Origin: Paenibacillus sanguinis 2301083 = DSM 16941
GTDB taxonomy: Bacteria > Bacillota > Bacilli > Paenibacillales > Paenibacillaceae
Assembly: GCF_000374825.1 (NCBI RefSeq)
Contig: NZ_KB895381.1
Location: 1 to 64,000 of the forward strand
Length of the DNA: 64,000 nt
Reading direction: 5' to 3'
In this document: positions 1 through 7,990 of the stretch, in pieces
Position numbering within the stretch: position 1 is the stretch's first letter
Layout of the letters: every line of letters begins with the position of its first letter
Notes under the pieces: generated by a model
What the model saw: only the letters and a program-made list of their open reading frames with translations
What the model was told of the DNA's origin: nothing
Databases searched by the model: none
Position numbers and translations under genes: made by a program

Positions 1-44
1 TATTCGGAGACCTCCTGGTGAAGCAGGAGGCTCCAACGAATAAA
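1..44. other. Long inverted repeat (hairpin) at window start
   Basis: Interrupted perfect stem: TATTCG pairs with CGAATA, GAG with CTC, and CCTCCTG with CAGGAGG around a 6-nt loop. It could be a terminator or the end structure of an IS200/IS605-type element whose body lies left of the window. The sequence alone does not decide. Confidence 0.45.
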
Positions 45-96
45 GTGACATTTTCATAGCACAGTTAAGGTGACATTTTCACAGACGATTGACAGT
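45..96. mobile_element. IS21-type element terminus (repeated GTGACATTTTCA)
   Basis: GTGACATTTTCA occurs twice, at 45-56 and 70-81, and the block ends in TTGACA near 94. Tandem internal repeats of this kind, with a terminal CA, are typical of IS21-family ends. The block abuts the start of the damaged IS200 reading frame, so it probably marks an insertion that removed the transposase N-terminus. No istA or istB coding sequence is inside the window. Confidence 0.45.
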
Positions 97-472
97 GAGG
101 AAAGATCTAATCGAAATATTCAAACGATTAAGTAAGTACAAGGGAATAGAGATCATAGAAGGGCATATGATGCCTGACCATGTACACATGTTGGTAGCCA
201 TACCACCCAAAATATCTGTATCGACATTCATGGGATATCTGAAGGGGAAAAGTGCGCTAATGATCTTTGAGAAGCACGCGCAATTAAAGTATAAATATGG
301 GAATCGAAAATTTTGGGCTGAAGGGTACTATGTAAGCACCGTGGGATTAAATGAGGCGACCGTAGCAAAATACATTCGTGAGCAAGAAGCACATGACCAA
401 GCGGTAGATAAGCTGAGTGTAAAAGAATACGAAGATCCATTTAGCAGCAATAGGAGCAAAAAACCAGTTTAA
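89..472 (+). pseudogene. IS200/IS605-family transposase TnpA, N-terminally truncated
   Basis: The 127-residue frame matches the C-terminal four fifths of IS200-type Y1 transposases. It contains the HUH-type metal-binding segment (PDHVHMLVAIPP), the GKSA segment and the FWAEGYYVSTVG segment with the catalytic tyrosine. Full family members are about 150 residues and begin with a strand (YHVVF-like) that is missing here. The only start is a TTG lying in IS21-type terminal sequence, and an in-frame stop lies at 71-73. A Y1 enzyme lacking its first strand is unlikely to work, so it is called a remnant. Family assignment is strong; inactivity is inferred. Confidence 0.8.
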
Positions 473-555
473 CTGGTAAGTGAAAGTGACAAATAACACT
501 GAGCCTGAACAGATTTGCTGTCAGGCTAGCGTCTTTAGGCGCATTTTGGCAACAG

Positions 556-597
556 GGGGTTATACCCCAAGAGCAAACCACCCGTTGGACGGGTGGT
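556..597. mobile_element. Pair of hairpins resembling an IS200/IS605 right end
   Basis: Two perfect stems lie close together: GGGG/CCCC around TTATA at 556-568, and ACCACCCGT/ACGGGTGGT with a 3-nt loop at 577-597, followed by CATGATTTTTATT. Subterminal hairpins of this sort are recognised by IS200/IS605 transposases. It may instead be a simple terminator. No tnpB frame survives beside it. Confidence 0.35.
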
Positions 598-608
598 CAT
601 GATTTTTA

Positions 609-815
609 TTACTTCATTCGGTTTGCAAAAGTGACCTTGGAATTGGATTCCAAGTGAGTATAGATGTTGGCTGTGGTGGAATAGACAATGTGACCCAGCC
701 AGCCATTCATGTACTTCTTTCATGCTAACGCCAATTGCTATGGCACGAATATAGCATGCTGAAAAACAAAGAAGCTCACCTAGAAGGCCCACCCCAAAAA
801 CGAGCAAGTTAATTC
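609..815 (-). pseudogene. Tyrosine recombinase (phage-type integrase) C-terminal remnant
   Basis: On the minus strand the reading GVSMKEVHEWL continues, after a one-base slip near 689, as GHIVYSTTANIYTHLESNSKV followed by FANRMK and a stop at 609-611. This is the C-terminal signature of tyrosine integrases: the EWLGH box and the segment around the catalytic tyrosine in ANIYTHL. No N-terminal or core-binding domain is present, and the frame is broken at least once. It is a decayed integrase tail, consistent with a past integrative element at this end of the window. Confidence 0.6.
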
Positions 816-1070
816 AATAGCCCTCTACATCCGCAATTGTAAGACTGACCGTCACAAGCATAATTACTCAAGCGCGCAGCTTCCCGTTAACCTGAGCCAT
901 GATTAGTGAATTCGCACCATGTTATGCGGAGGGCCCCCGCCTATTGATAATAAGGGACGGAATCCGCTAAATAATCATGCCCTCTCTTGACGCCGGGCCG
1001 GAGCAGCCGTATGGTACAAGTGACAAGAACTGACAATCGTAGGGGGATACATGCTCAAGAAGGGGGAACT
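816..1070. other. Intergenic stretch before the sensor-kinase operon
   Basis: No reading frame with a convincing start or family match was found, and no confident promoter. The stretch presumably carries the promoter of the kinase-regulator pair. Confidence 0.4.
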
Positions 1071-2879
1071 ATGAATACATTCACAGCCTATGGCCGGCAG
1101 CTCCGGCGGCAGATTGCTGGCAGGTATTACCGGATATCCATCAAACAGAGGATTCTGTTCTCGTTCATCGTGCTGATCACGTTGTCCATCACTGCAATGG
1201 GCAGCTTCTCGTATTGGATTGCCGCGCAGGAGATCGAAGACAATGCCTACGCCGGCAACCGGGAAACTGTAAGCAAAACTGCCCAGCTTCTGGATTCCCG
1301 CCTGAATGATGTAGCGCTGTCCGTGCAGTCCCTGATGCTGAGCGATGCGTACCGCAAGATGATGATGGATGTACTGAGCCATGATGTCTCCAATTATTAT
1401 GTACATCTGTCCGATCTGCAGTATGTCCTCTCGCAGGCAACGTTCAATCAGCCGATCATTGAGAATGTGCTGATCGTTACCCCGATTGGCGACTTCTATC
1501 CCACTACGCAGATCCGGGCGCAGGACAACTCGTTCTACGGCTCGGAATTATATGATCTGAGCAAGGAACAGCCGGGCGGCTACTGGGCCAAAGGACATTA
1601 TGATCGGTTGTTCACGGGCAGCCAGCGGGTGGTCTCCTTCGTAGTTAGGGGAATTTATGAATACCCTTACACGCCGATCAGCAATGTATTTATTGTGGTC
1701 AATATCAGGGAGAGCCGGATAGATGAGCTGCTGAATAAAGGCGGTGAACAAGCAGGATGGAATTATTACCTGGTGAGCGGGGAAGGAGAAGCGGTGGTGG
1801 AGTCCCGCTGGCCGTTCCGGGGCAGGTTCCCCTGGAAGCCGGTGCTTGCCGAAGCCGGAAAAGGGGTCAATCCGCAGAATCATAACTACAGCTATGGCGG
1901 CAAGGAATATCTGGTGAATTATACAAGCTCAGCGGTATCACCCGACTGGATCATCTCCGGTATGCAGTCGCGGGACCAGTTGCTGGGTAAGCTACAGCGG
2001 GTGCAGCGCATTACCCTCTATGTCATCGTTGTCTTCCTGCTGGCCACCTGGCTGATCTCCAATCAGCTGACATCTGTGCTGCTGAAGCCCCTGTTCAAGC
2101 TGCGGCGGCTGATGCGCAGAGTTGAAGAGAACCAGCTCAGTGTAGTGTATGAGAGCCGTTATGAGGACGAGGTTGCCCAGGTTGGCTTTCAGTTCAACCG
2201 GATGGTGTCGGAGATTAAGACGTTGATCGAGGATGTGAAGACCAAGGAGGAGGGCAAGCGTCATGCAGAGATCCGTGCCCTTACGGCGCAGATGGAGCCG
2301 CACTTTCTGTACAATACGTTGAACACCATTTATTGCAAATCGGTCATGGGCGAAAATGACGATGTAAATGAGATGATCCTGTCTTTGTCGCAGATGTTCC
2401 AGATCGGGCTCAGCGGCGGCAAGGATCTGATTACCCTGGCGGATGAGCTGTCCCACATGCGGCAGTATTTCGCCATTCAGCAGAAATGCTATGAAGGGCT
2501 GTTTGAGTACACGGTGACAGTAGAGGACGAGGCTCTGCTGTCCTGCCTGCTGCCGAAGATTATCCTGCAGCCGGTGGTGGAGAACAGCATTCAGCATGGA
2601 TTCAGCGACCGGACAATAGGAGGCAGGATAGACATCACGGTCAGCCGGGAGCAGGGGCTCCTGCATATTTGCATTACCGACAACGGCCAGGGGCTTGATG
2701 CTGCACAGGTCAAGCAGGGGATGGTCAGGGCTCCGCAATCCAGAAAAGGCTATGCCCTGTTCAACATCAGGCACCGGCTGGCCTTGTATTACGGGACCGA
2801 AGCCCGTATGGACGTTAGCGGCGAAGCATGTAAGGGATCACGGACGGATCTGTGGATTCCGCCTAGGGAGGAGAGATGA
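1071..2879 (+). CDS. Sensor histidine kinase, YesM-like, of a carbohydrate two-component system
   Basis: This 602-residue membrane kinase is predicted to sense an extracellular sugar signal and phosphorylate the regulator encoded 3 bases downstream. Order of parts: first membrane helix at about 28-50, a large extracytoplasmic sensor region to about 310, a second helix (ITLYVIVVFLLATWLI), a HAMP linker, the His_kinase segment with the phospho-acceptor in QMEPHFLYNTLN, and an ATPase domain with N box PVVENSIQHGF and G box DNGQGL. The layout is that of the LytS/YesM group, usually paired with AraC-type YesN regulators. ATG 1071 is chosen because AAGGGGG precedes it; the frame stays open back to 987 without a ribosome site. 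Ligand unknown; the adjacent GH130 and importer genes suggest a mannoside or related oligosaccharide. Confidence 0.9.
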   Translation: MNTFTAYGRQLRRQIAGRYYRISIKQRILFSFIVLITLSITAMGSFSYWIAAQEIEDNAYAGNRETVSKTAQLLDSRLNDVALSVQSLMLSDAYRKMMMDVLSHDVSNYYVHLSDLQYVLSQATFNQPIIENVLIVTPIGDFYPTTQIRAQDNSFYGSELYDLSKEQPGGYWAKGHYDRLFTGSQRVVSFVVRGIYEYPYTPISNVFIVVNIRESRIDELLNKGGEQAGWNYYLVSGEGEAVVESRWPFRGRFPWKPVLAEAGKGVNPQNHNYSYGGKEYLVNYTSSAVSPDWIISGMQSRDQLLGKLQRVQRITLYVIVVFLLATWLISNQLTSVLLKPLFKLRRLMRRVEENQLSVVYESRYEDEVAQVGFQFNRMVSEIKTLIEDVKTKEEGKRHAEIRALTAQMEPHFLYNTLNTIYCKSVMGENDDVNEMILSLSQMFQIGLSGGKDLITLADELSHMRQYFAIQQKCYEGLFEYTVTVEDEALLSCLLPKIILQPVVENSIQHGFSDRTIGGRIDITVSREQGLLHICITDNGQGLDAAQVKQGMVRAPQSRKGYALFNIRHRLALYYGTEARMDVSGEACKGSRTDLWIPPREER

Positions 2880-2882
2880 AGG

Positions 2883-4511
2883 ATGGACCAAAAGCTGGAG
2901 TCGGAAAGCTTCAAATTATGTATAATCGACGATATTAAAAGTGTGGTGGAGATGGTCTCGCGCAAGCCGCCGTGGCAGGAGCACGGGATTGAGGTCACAG
3001 GTACGGCGCTTAACGGCGAAGCGGGGCTGCAGATCATCCGCGAGACCCGGCCGGACATTGTGCTGACGGATATCCGGATGCCAAGAATGGACGGCCTACA
3101 GATGACCCGGGCGATACTGGAGGTGCAGCCGGACTGTAAGATTATTATCCTCAGCGCTTACTCAGAGTTCTCTTATGCCCAGGAAGCCATCCGGCTGGGG
3201 GCGCTTGATTTCGTGAAGAAGCCCTTTTCCCTGGAGGAGATTGTGAATGCAGTGCTGAAGGCCAGGGAGCTGTGCCGGGAGGAGCGTCAGGAGACCGCCA
3301 GACTTGCTGTAATGGAGGCGAGAATCAGGGAAAGTCTGCCTATTCTCCGCCAGGAATATCTCACCTTCCTGCTGCACCATCAGACGACAGAAGCGGATGC
3401 TCGTTCCCGCTGGGCCTATCTTGATATCCCGCTGGACCAGCATGATTTCTTCGTGTTTGTCGCTGAGATCGATCATTTTGCGGAGAAGCTGGACGGCCAG
3501 CCTGTGCAGGAGGTCGAGCTGCTAAGGTTCAGCCTGCACAATATTCTCGAAGAGACGATTTCCGCCTGGACCCGCGGTGTTATTATCCGGGAGGCGACAG
3601 ACCGGTACGTCTGCATCATGAACGGATCGGACCCGGAGACTGCCGCACTGATTACGGAGGCCTGCTGCATGAATGTAAGCCGCTTCTCGCGTCATACCAT
3701 TTCTATTGGCGTGGGCCTGGGCACAGTGGCGATTCAGGAGCTGGGTACGGCGTACAGGCAGGCGCTTAGCGCGTTGGCGTATCATTTCTATACCGGGGGC
3801 AACGGGGTATATCATTATAGCAATATCGAGAATAAACCTCTCTCGCTCCACAGCTATTCCGCCGCCGCCGAGCAGGAGCTGCTGTTCGCCCTGCGTTCCG
3901 GCAATTCCGCCAAAAGCCTGCAGGTGCTGGACCAGCTGTTCGCGGAGCTGCTGGACAGCGGACTTTTGCCTGAGCCGCGTTATGTTGAAAGCGTCGGCTA
4001 TGAGCTGAGCTCCAGAATCTGCCGGGTCCTGCTGGAGCAGTTTCCTTACGGACAGGTGGAGCCGCTGGAGCTCAGAATTGCCGCCATGAAGAACCAGGTG
4101 CATCCTTCCCTGCAGGATATCCGGGACCTGCTGTCCTGGCTGTGCCGGGAGGCCTGTGCGCTGGTTACGGAGGCCCGTTCCCTGGAGTCCACGCGGATTA
4201 TCCGCCAAGCCGTCGAATATATCCATAGTCATCTGGACACGGGGTTGTCGCTGGAGCAGATGGCGAAGCAGATTAACCTTAGCCAGGGGTATTTCTCCAA
4301 TCTGTTCAAGAAGGTGCAGGGAATTTCGTTTCAGCAGTATGTGATGCATGAGAAGATGGAGAAGGCCAAGGCGATGCTGATCAGCGGCCGGCAGGTTCAG
4401 GAGATCGCCCAGGATCTCGGGTATGAGCACAGGCGCTATTTCAGCGAGGTGTTTAAGAAATATACTGGCATGACCCCGTCCGAGTTCAAATTGGATTATA
4501 TTGGAAAATAA
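2883..4511 (+). CDS. Response regulator with REC and AraC-type DNA-binding domains, YesN-like
   Basis: The partner of the upstream kinase (542 residues). The N-terminal receiver domain has an acidic pair at D16-D17, the phospho-acceptor D63 in LTDIRMPRMDGL, and the conserved lysine in FVKKPF. A long middle linker region follows. The last 100 residues form two helix-turn-helix units of the AraC family (SLEQMAKQINLSQGYFSNLFKK and a segment containing EIAQDLGYEHRRYFSEVFKK). GGAGG at 2869-2873 lies inside the end of the kinase gene, so the two are translated from one message. It most likely activates the importer operon beginning at 4687, whose promoter region lies directly downstream. Confidence 0.92.
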   Translation: MDQKLESESFKLCIIDDIKSVVEMVSRKPPWQEHGIEVTGTALNGEAGLQIIRETRPDIVLTDIRMPRMDGLQMTRAILEVQPDCKIIILSAYSEFSYAQEAIRLGALDFVKKPFSLEEIVNAVLKARELCREERQETARLAVMEARIRESLPILRQEYLTFLLHHQTTEADARSRWAYLDIPLDQHDFFVFVAEIDHFAEKLDGQPVQEVELLRFSLHNILEETISAWTRGVIIREATDRYVCIMNGSDPETAALITEACCMNVSRFSRHTISIGVGLGTVAIQELGTAYRQALSALAYHFYTGGNGVYHYSNIENKPLSLHSYSAAAEQELLFALRSGNSAKSLQVLDQLFAELLDSGLLPEPRYVESVGYELSSRICRVLLEQFPYGQVEPLELRIAAMKNQVHPSLQDIRDLLSWLCREACALVTEARSLESTRIIRQAVEYIHSHLDTGLSLEQMAKQINLSQGYFSNLFKKVQGISFQQYVMHEKMEKAKAMLISGRQVQEIAQDLGYEHRRYFSEVFKKYTGMTPSEFKLDYIGK

Positions 4512-4525
4512 TAGGAATCAGCAGG

Positions 4526-4560
4526 GGAGGGATTTCCGCAGGGCGGAGATTACCTCCTTT
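4526..4560 (+). terminator. Stem-loop after the response regulator gene
   Basis: GGAGG pairs with CCTCC, and inside it ATTTCCGC pairs with GCGGAGAT around a 3-nt loop; TTT follows. The T tract is short, so it may act as an attenuating or processing stem between the regulatory genes and the importer rather than a full terminator. Confidence 0.45.
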
Positions 4561-4634
4561 GTCTGTATAGAACTCCTGCAGAAATCTGCCCTTAATGTGG
4601 GCTTACCCGCCTTATCTGGATGCGCCTATCGAAC

Positions 4635-4640
4635 TATAAT
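4635..4640 (+). promoter_or_regulatory. Probable -10 box of the sugar ABC importer promoter
   Basis: TATAAT at 4635-4640 is a perfect -10. At 17-nt spacing the -35 would be the weak TTATCT at 4612-4617, which fits a promoter needing the AraC-type activator encoded upstream. Confidence 0.5.
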
Positions 4641-4644
4641 CAGG

Positions 4645-4661
4645 TTGTAAGCGAATACATA
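4645..4661 (+). promoter_or_regulatory. Consensus cre site (CcpA operator)
   Basis: TTGTAAGCGAATACATA fits WTGNAARCGNWWWCAWW at every position. It starts 4 bases after the -10 box and therefore covers the expected transcription start. This position is known in Bacilli for CcpA repression, so the importer and GH130 gene are predicted to be shut down when preferred sugars are present. Confidence 0.75.
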
Positions 4662-4686
4662 AGGGATATATAAGGGGGTACTACCA

Positions 4687-6075
4687 ATGATGAAGCGTAT
4701 GCTAATGACATCTCTGAGCCTGGTCCTGGCACTTGGCTTGGCAGCCTGCGGCAACGGTAACAGTGGCGAAGGCAATGCTGCGGAAGGCGCGGGAAACGGG
4801 GCGACAGCAGGCTCGGGAGGGAAAACTAAAATCAGCTACTGGACAGGCGACCGCCACGATGCGGATTTCGTGAAGGAGAAGGTAGCCGAGTTCAACAGGG
4901 CCAATACTGACGGGATTGAGGTGGAGCTGGTCGTCAAGGGCGACGACTTCGATACCGCGCTCGATCTGTCCTTCCAGACCTCCGATGCACCGGATGTGAT
5001 CCGGGTGAAGGAGAATACCGTCCAGACCTTCTACAAAAAAGGCTTTCTCGCTCCTATTGACGAGTTCCTGAACGATGAGCTGAAGGCGAAATTCCCGGCC
5101 ATGCCGGATCTGAACGAATTCGACGGCAAGCGTTACAGTCTGCCAAACTATGGAACGACCATGCGTCTGGTGTACAACAAGGATCTGTTCGCCAAAGCGG
5201 GTATTGAACATCCGCCGACTACCCTGCAGGAGCTGGTGGATACAGCCAAGAAATTGACAGAAGCCGGCAAAGCGGACGGCGCTTATGGCTTCGCCCTTAA
5301 CTTCAAGAGCCCCGGCAGTGCGTTCGCACGTTCGGCACGGGTGGTTGCGGAGATGAGCGGCTATGGCGGCTTCGGGTATGATTTCAAGACAGCCCGCTAC
5401 GACTTCAGCGGCTTCGAGCCAATCATCAATGCCTTTAAGCAGATCAGGGACGACGGCAGCATGCTGCCGGGTGTAGAATCGCTGGATATTGATCCGCTGC
5501 GGGCGCAGTTTGCGGAAGGCAAGATTGGAATGTATATGTCCTACTCCTCAGAGCCTGGCGTCTACAAAAATCAGTTCCCGGCCAAGATTGACTGGGCGGC
5601 CGCTCCGGTTCCTACCATCGACGGCACCGTGAAGGGGGCTTCCGGCTTCCTCGGGGGCCAATGGCTGGCGCTGAGCTCGAAATCAGAGCATAAAGAAGCA
5701 GCCTGGAAGTTCATGGAGTTTATGTACGGCGATCAGGTACTGACGGATTATCAGGAAAAAGGCTTCGGCATCTCCATGGTTCCATCCATTAGCGCAGCAG
5801 CCAAGACACCGGATGTGAACGGCATTGAAGGCTTCCTGCCGAACAAGCACGATGGGGTGTGGCCGGTCTACCCGTCTGTAGCACCGGAAGGGATGAAATC
5901 GGATGATGCTTTCTTCAAATATATGTTGAACGGCGGCGACCTGAAGGCGGTTATCGCTGATCTGAACAAACGCTATAACGCTGCACTGGACAGTGTGATT
6001 GCGAATGACGGTATAAAGGCAGAGCCGGATACCGGCTTTGATCCCGCCGCTCTGGGCGGCAAGTTCGCCAAGTAG
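4687..6075 (+). CDS. Sugar ABC transporter substrate-binding lipoprotein (family 1 solute-binding)
   Basis: Extracellular sugar-binding lipoprotein of 462 residues. A lipoprotein signal peptide (MMKRMLMTSLSLVLALGLAAC) ends in the lipobox LAAC with the modified Cys at 21, followed by a Gly/Asn/Ser-rich linker and a type-1 carbohydrate-binding fold (SYWTGDRHDADFVKEKVAEF, later NYGTTMRLVYNKDLFAKAGI). The length is normal for the family. AAGGGGG precedes the paired ATG codons at 4687. With the two permeases it forms an importer that lacks its own ATPase, as is usual for these systems, which share an MsmX-type ATPase encoded elsewhere (family knowledge). The substrate is inferred from the GH130 gene to be a beta-mannoside or similar oligosaccharide. 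Confidence 0.92.
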   Translation: MMKRMLMTSLSLVLALGLAACGNGNSGEGNAAEGAGNGATAGSGGKTKISYWTGDRHDADFVKEKVAEFNRANTDGIEVELVVKGDDFDTALDLSFQTSDAPDVIRVKENTVQTFYKKGFLAPIDEFLNDELKAKFPAMPDLNEFDGKRYSLPNYGTTMRLVYNKDLFAKAGIEHPPTTLQELVDTAKKLTEAGKADGAYGFALNFKSPGSAFARSARVVAEMSGYGGFGYDFKTARYDFSGFEPIINAFKQIRDDGSMLPGVESLDIDPLRAQFAEGKIGMYMSYSSEPGVYKNQFPAKIDWAAAPVPTIDGTVKGASGFLGGQWLALSSKSEHKEAAWKFMEFMYGDQVLTDYQEKGFGISMVPSISAAAKTPDVNGIEGFLPNKHDGVWPVYPSVAPEGMKSDDAFFKYMLNGGDLKAVIADLNKRYNAALDSVIANDGIKAEPDTGFDPAALGGKFAK

Positions 6076-6113
6076 ACGGAAGGTTAGGATACAGATATAG
6101 GCCGGGATAGCGG

Positions 6114-6140
6114 GGGATGAGGGAGCAGCTCCCCCATCCC
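6114..6140 (+). promoter_or_regulatory. Intercistronic stem-loop between binding protein and permease
   Basis: GGGATG pairs with CATCCC and GGGAG with CTCCC around CAG, with one A-C mismatch. No T run follows. Stems in this position commonly protect or attenuate the message so that the binding protein is made in excess over the permeases. Confidence 0.5.
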
Positions 6141-6180
6141 TATGCTCTGGTCGTAAAGGAAAGGAGCCGGAAGAAACCAG

Positions 6181-7083
6181 ATGAACAAAACGAAACATGC
6201 CTTATTTTCATACAGTTTTATCTTTCCAAGTGCCTTGCTCACGTTGGTTCTCGGGATTTACCCGATTGCCTGGGCGTTCCGCTATATGTTCTATGATTAC
6301 AAAGGGTTCGGAACGGCGCGGTTTACCGGTCTGGCCAATTTCAGCCGCATTCTGAAGGACACCCAGTTCTGGGATTCAGTGGTGAATACATTTGTCTATG
6401 CTGGCGGCAAGCTGCTGATCACCATTCCGCTGGCCCTGCTGCTGGCAGTCATATTGAACCGGGGGCTGCGGGGCAGACAACTGCTGCGGGGGATTTTCTT
6501 CATGCCGACCGTCATCAGTACCGCGGTAATGGCCGTAGTCTTCTTCACGATTTTCAACTCATATAACGGGATTCTCAACCAGTTTCTGATCCGCCTGGGC
6601 CTCTCCGATTCCGGCGTGGACTGGCTGGGGCCGAAATATGCCATGCTCACCGTCATTCTGGTTGCGGCCTGGGGGGCGGTCGGCAATTATATGCTGCTTT
6701 TCCTCGCCGGTCTGCAGAATATTCCGGAGGATGTGTATGAGGCGTCTTCCCTGGACGGGGCAGGCAGAATCCAACAGTTCCGCTATGTCACCCTGCCTAT
6801 GCTCGGACCTGTGATGCAGATGGTTATTATGCTGGCGATCATTACAGCCCTGAAGGGCTACGAGAGCATCATGGTTCTGACTGAAGGAGGTCCTGTAGGC
6901 AAGACAGAGGTCATGTTCCTGTATTTGTACAAATTATTTTTCCCTGTCGGCGGGAGCAGCGCGGCGGTTCAGGTCCAGGAGTTCGGATACGGCAGTGCGG
7001 TCGCCTTTGTGTCTGCGGTCATTGTAGGGATGATATCACTCATTTATTTCTACGCATCCAGACGCATGAATCAGACCGATTGA
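6181..7083 (+). CDS. Sugar ABC transporter permease, MalF/UgpA type
   Basis: A 300-residue inner-membrane permease with six predicted helices. It has the hallmark cytoplasmic EAA loop (EDVYEASSLDGAGRIQQFRYVTLPML) that docks the ATPase. It begins with MNKTKHALFSYSFIFPSALL, typical of the first permease of sugar importers of the CUT1 group. GGAAAGGAG upstream supports ATG 6181. It heterodimerises with the product of the next gene and takes substrate from the upstream lipoprotein. Confidence 0.92.
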   Translation: MNKTKHALFSYSFIFPSALLTLVLGIYPIAWAFRYMFYDYKGFGTARFTGLANFSRILKDTQFWDSVVNTFVYAGGKLLITIPLALLLAVILNRGLRGRQLLRGIFFMPTVISTAVMAVVFFTIFNSYNGILNQFLIRLGLSDSGVDWLGPKYAMLTVILVAAWGAVGNYMLLFLAGLQNIPEDVYEASSLDGAGRIQQFRYVTLPMLGPVMQMVIMLAIITALKGYESIMVLTEGGPVGKTEVMFLYLYKLFFPVGGSSAAVQVQEFGYGSAVAFVSAVIVGMISLIYFYASRRMNQTD

Positions 7084-7097
7084 GGAGAGAGGCTATT

Positions 7098-7934
7098 ATG
7101 AGACTAAGAACCATACTGGGCAATATCATCCTGTGGATTTTTTTGCTGGCTGTTGCTTTTATTACGCTGATTCCGGTCGTTATCACCATCCTGGGCTCCT
7201 TCAAGACGAATGCTGAGCTTACTGCGGGAGCGACCTTCCTGCCGGCGAGCTGGCACTTCTCGAACTATGCCGAAGCCTGGGCGCAGGCCAATTTCTCCAG
7301 GTATACCCTGAACAGCCTGATTGTCTCCCTGGCGGCGGTGGTCGGCACGCTGCTGGTATCATCCATGGCGGCTTATGTGGTGGATCGGATGGATTTTGCC
7401 GGTAAAAAATTGTATATCGGACTGCAATCCTTCACCATGTTCGTGGCTGTAGGGGCGGTCGTGCTGCGTCCGCAGTTCGATCTGATGGTTAAGCTTCATC
7501 TGCACAGCAGCCTGTGGGGCGTTATATTGATTCTGATCTCCGCTCATGCTTCGATCTTCTTCATTCTCTCCAGCTTCATGAAGGGGATTCCCCGCGAGCT
7601 GGACGAGGCGGCGCTGATGGACGGCAGCTCTCCCGGCCGCACCTTCTGGCGGATCATTCTGCCGCTGCTCGGACCCGGACTTGGCGTAGGTGCCCTGTTC
7701 ACCTTCCGCGGCGCGTGGAATGAATATCTGCTGCCGCTTGTGTTCACGATGACGAAGCCGGAGCTGCAGACGCTGACCGTCGGGCTGGCGAACCTGAAAT
7801 ACGGGATTTCGGCCGCTTCTCAGACCCACTATATGATGGCGGGCGCTTGCTTGTCCATTCTGCCGATTCTCGTGGCCTATCTGTTCGCCAACAAATCCTT
7901 CATGCAGATGACGGCCGGTTCCCTCAAAGGGTAG
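7098..7934 (+). CDS. Sugar ABC transporter permease, MalG/UgpE type
   Basis: Second permease of the importer, 278 residues, six predicted helices and the EAA loop (RELDEAALMDGSSPGRTFWRIILPLLGP). The frame opens with a TTG overlapping the upstream stop, but GAGGAGAGAGG at 7083-7092 points to ATG 7098. The N-terminal helix (IILWIFLLAVAFITLIPVVI) and the C-terminal QMTAGSLKG ending are standard for MalG-type subunits. Confidence 0.92.
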   Translation: MRLRTILGNIILWIFLLAVAFITLIPVVITILGSFKTNAELTAGATFLPASWHFSNYAEAWAQANFSRYTLNSLIVSLAAVVGTLLVSSMAAYVVDRMDFAGKKLYIGLQSFTMFVAVGAVVLRPQFDLMVKLHLHSSLWGVILILISAHASIFFILSSFMKGIPRELDEAALMDGSSPGRTFWRIILPLLGPGLGVGALFTFRGAWNEYLLPLVFTMTKPELQTLTVGLANLKYGISAASQTHYMMAGACLSILPILVAYLFANKSFMQMTAGSLKG

Positions 7935-7990
7935 AGGTCCGGCCCTGCGCAATTCATATTCCATATTTAACATTCAAGGAGGTACATCCC

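Noticed and set aside
1992..2774. 260-codon minus-strand frame opposite the histidine kinase
   Set aside because: Antisense to conserved kinase motifs, no start signal, Gln/Leu-rich as expected for a shadow frame.
3522..4430. 302-codon minus-strand frame opposite the response regulator
   Set aside because: Shadow of a GC-rich gene; the plus-strand product has clear REC and AraC domains.
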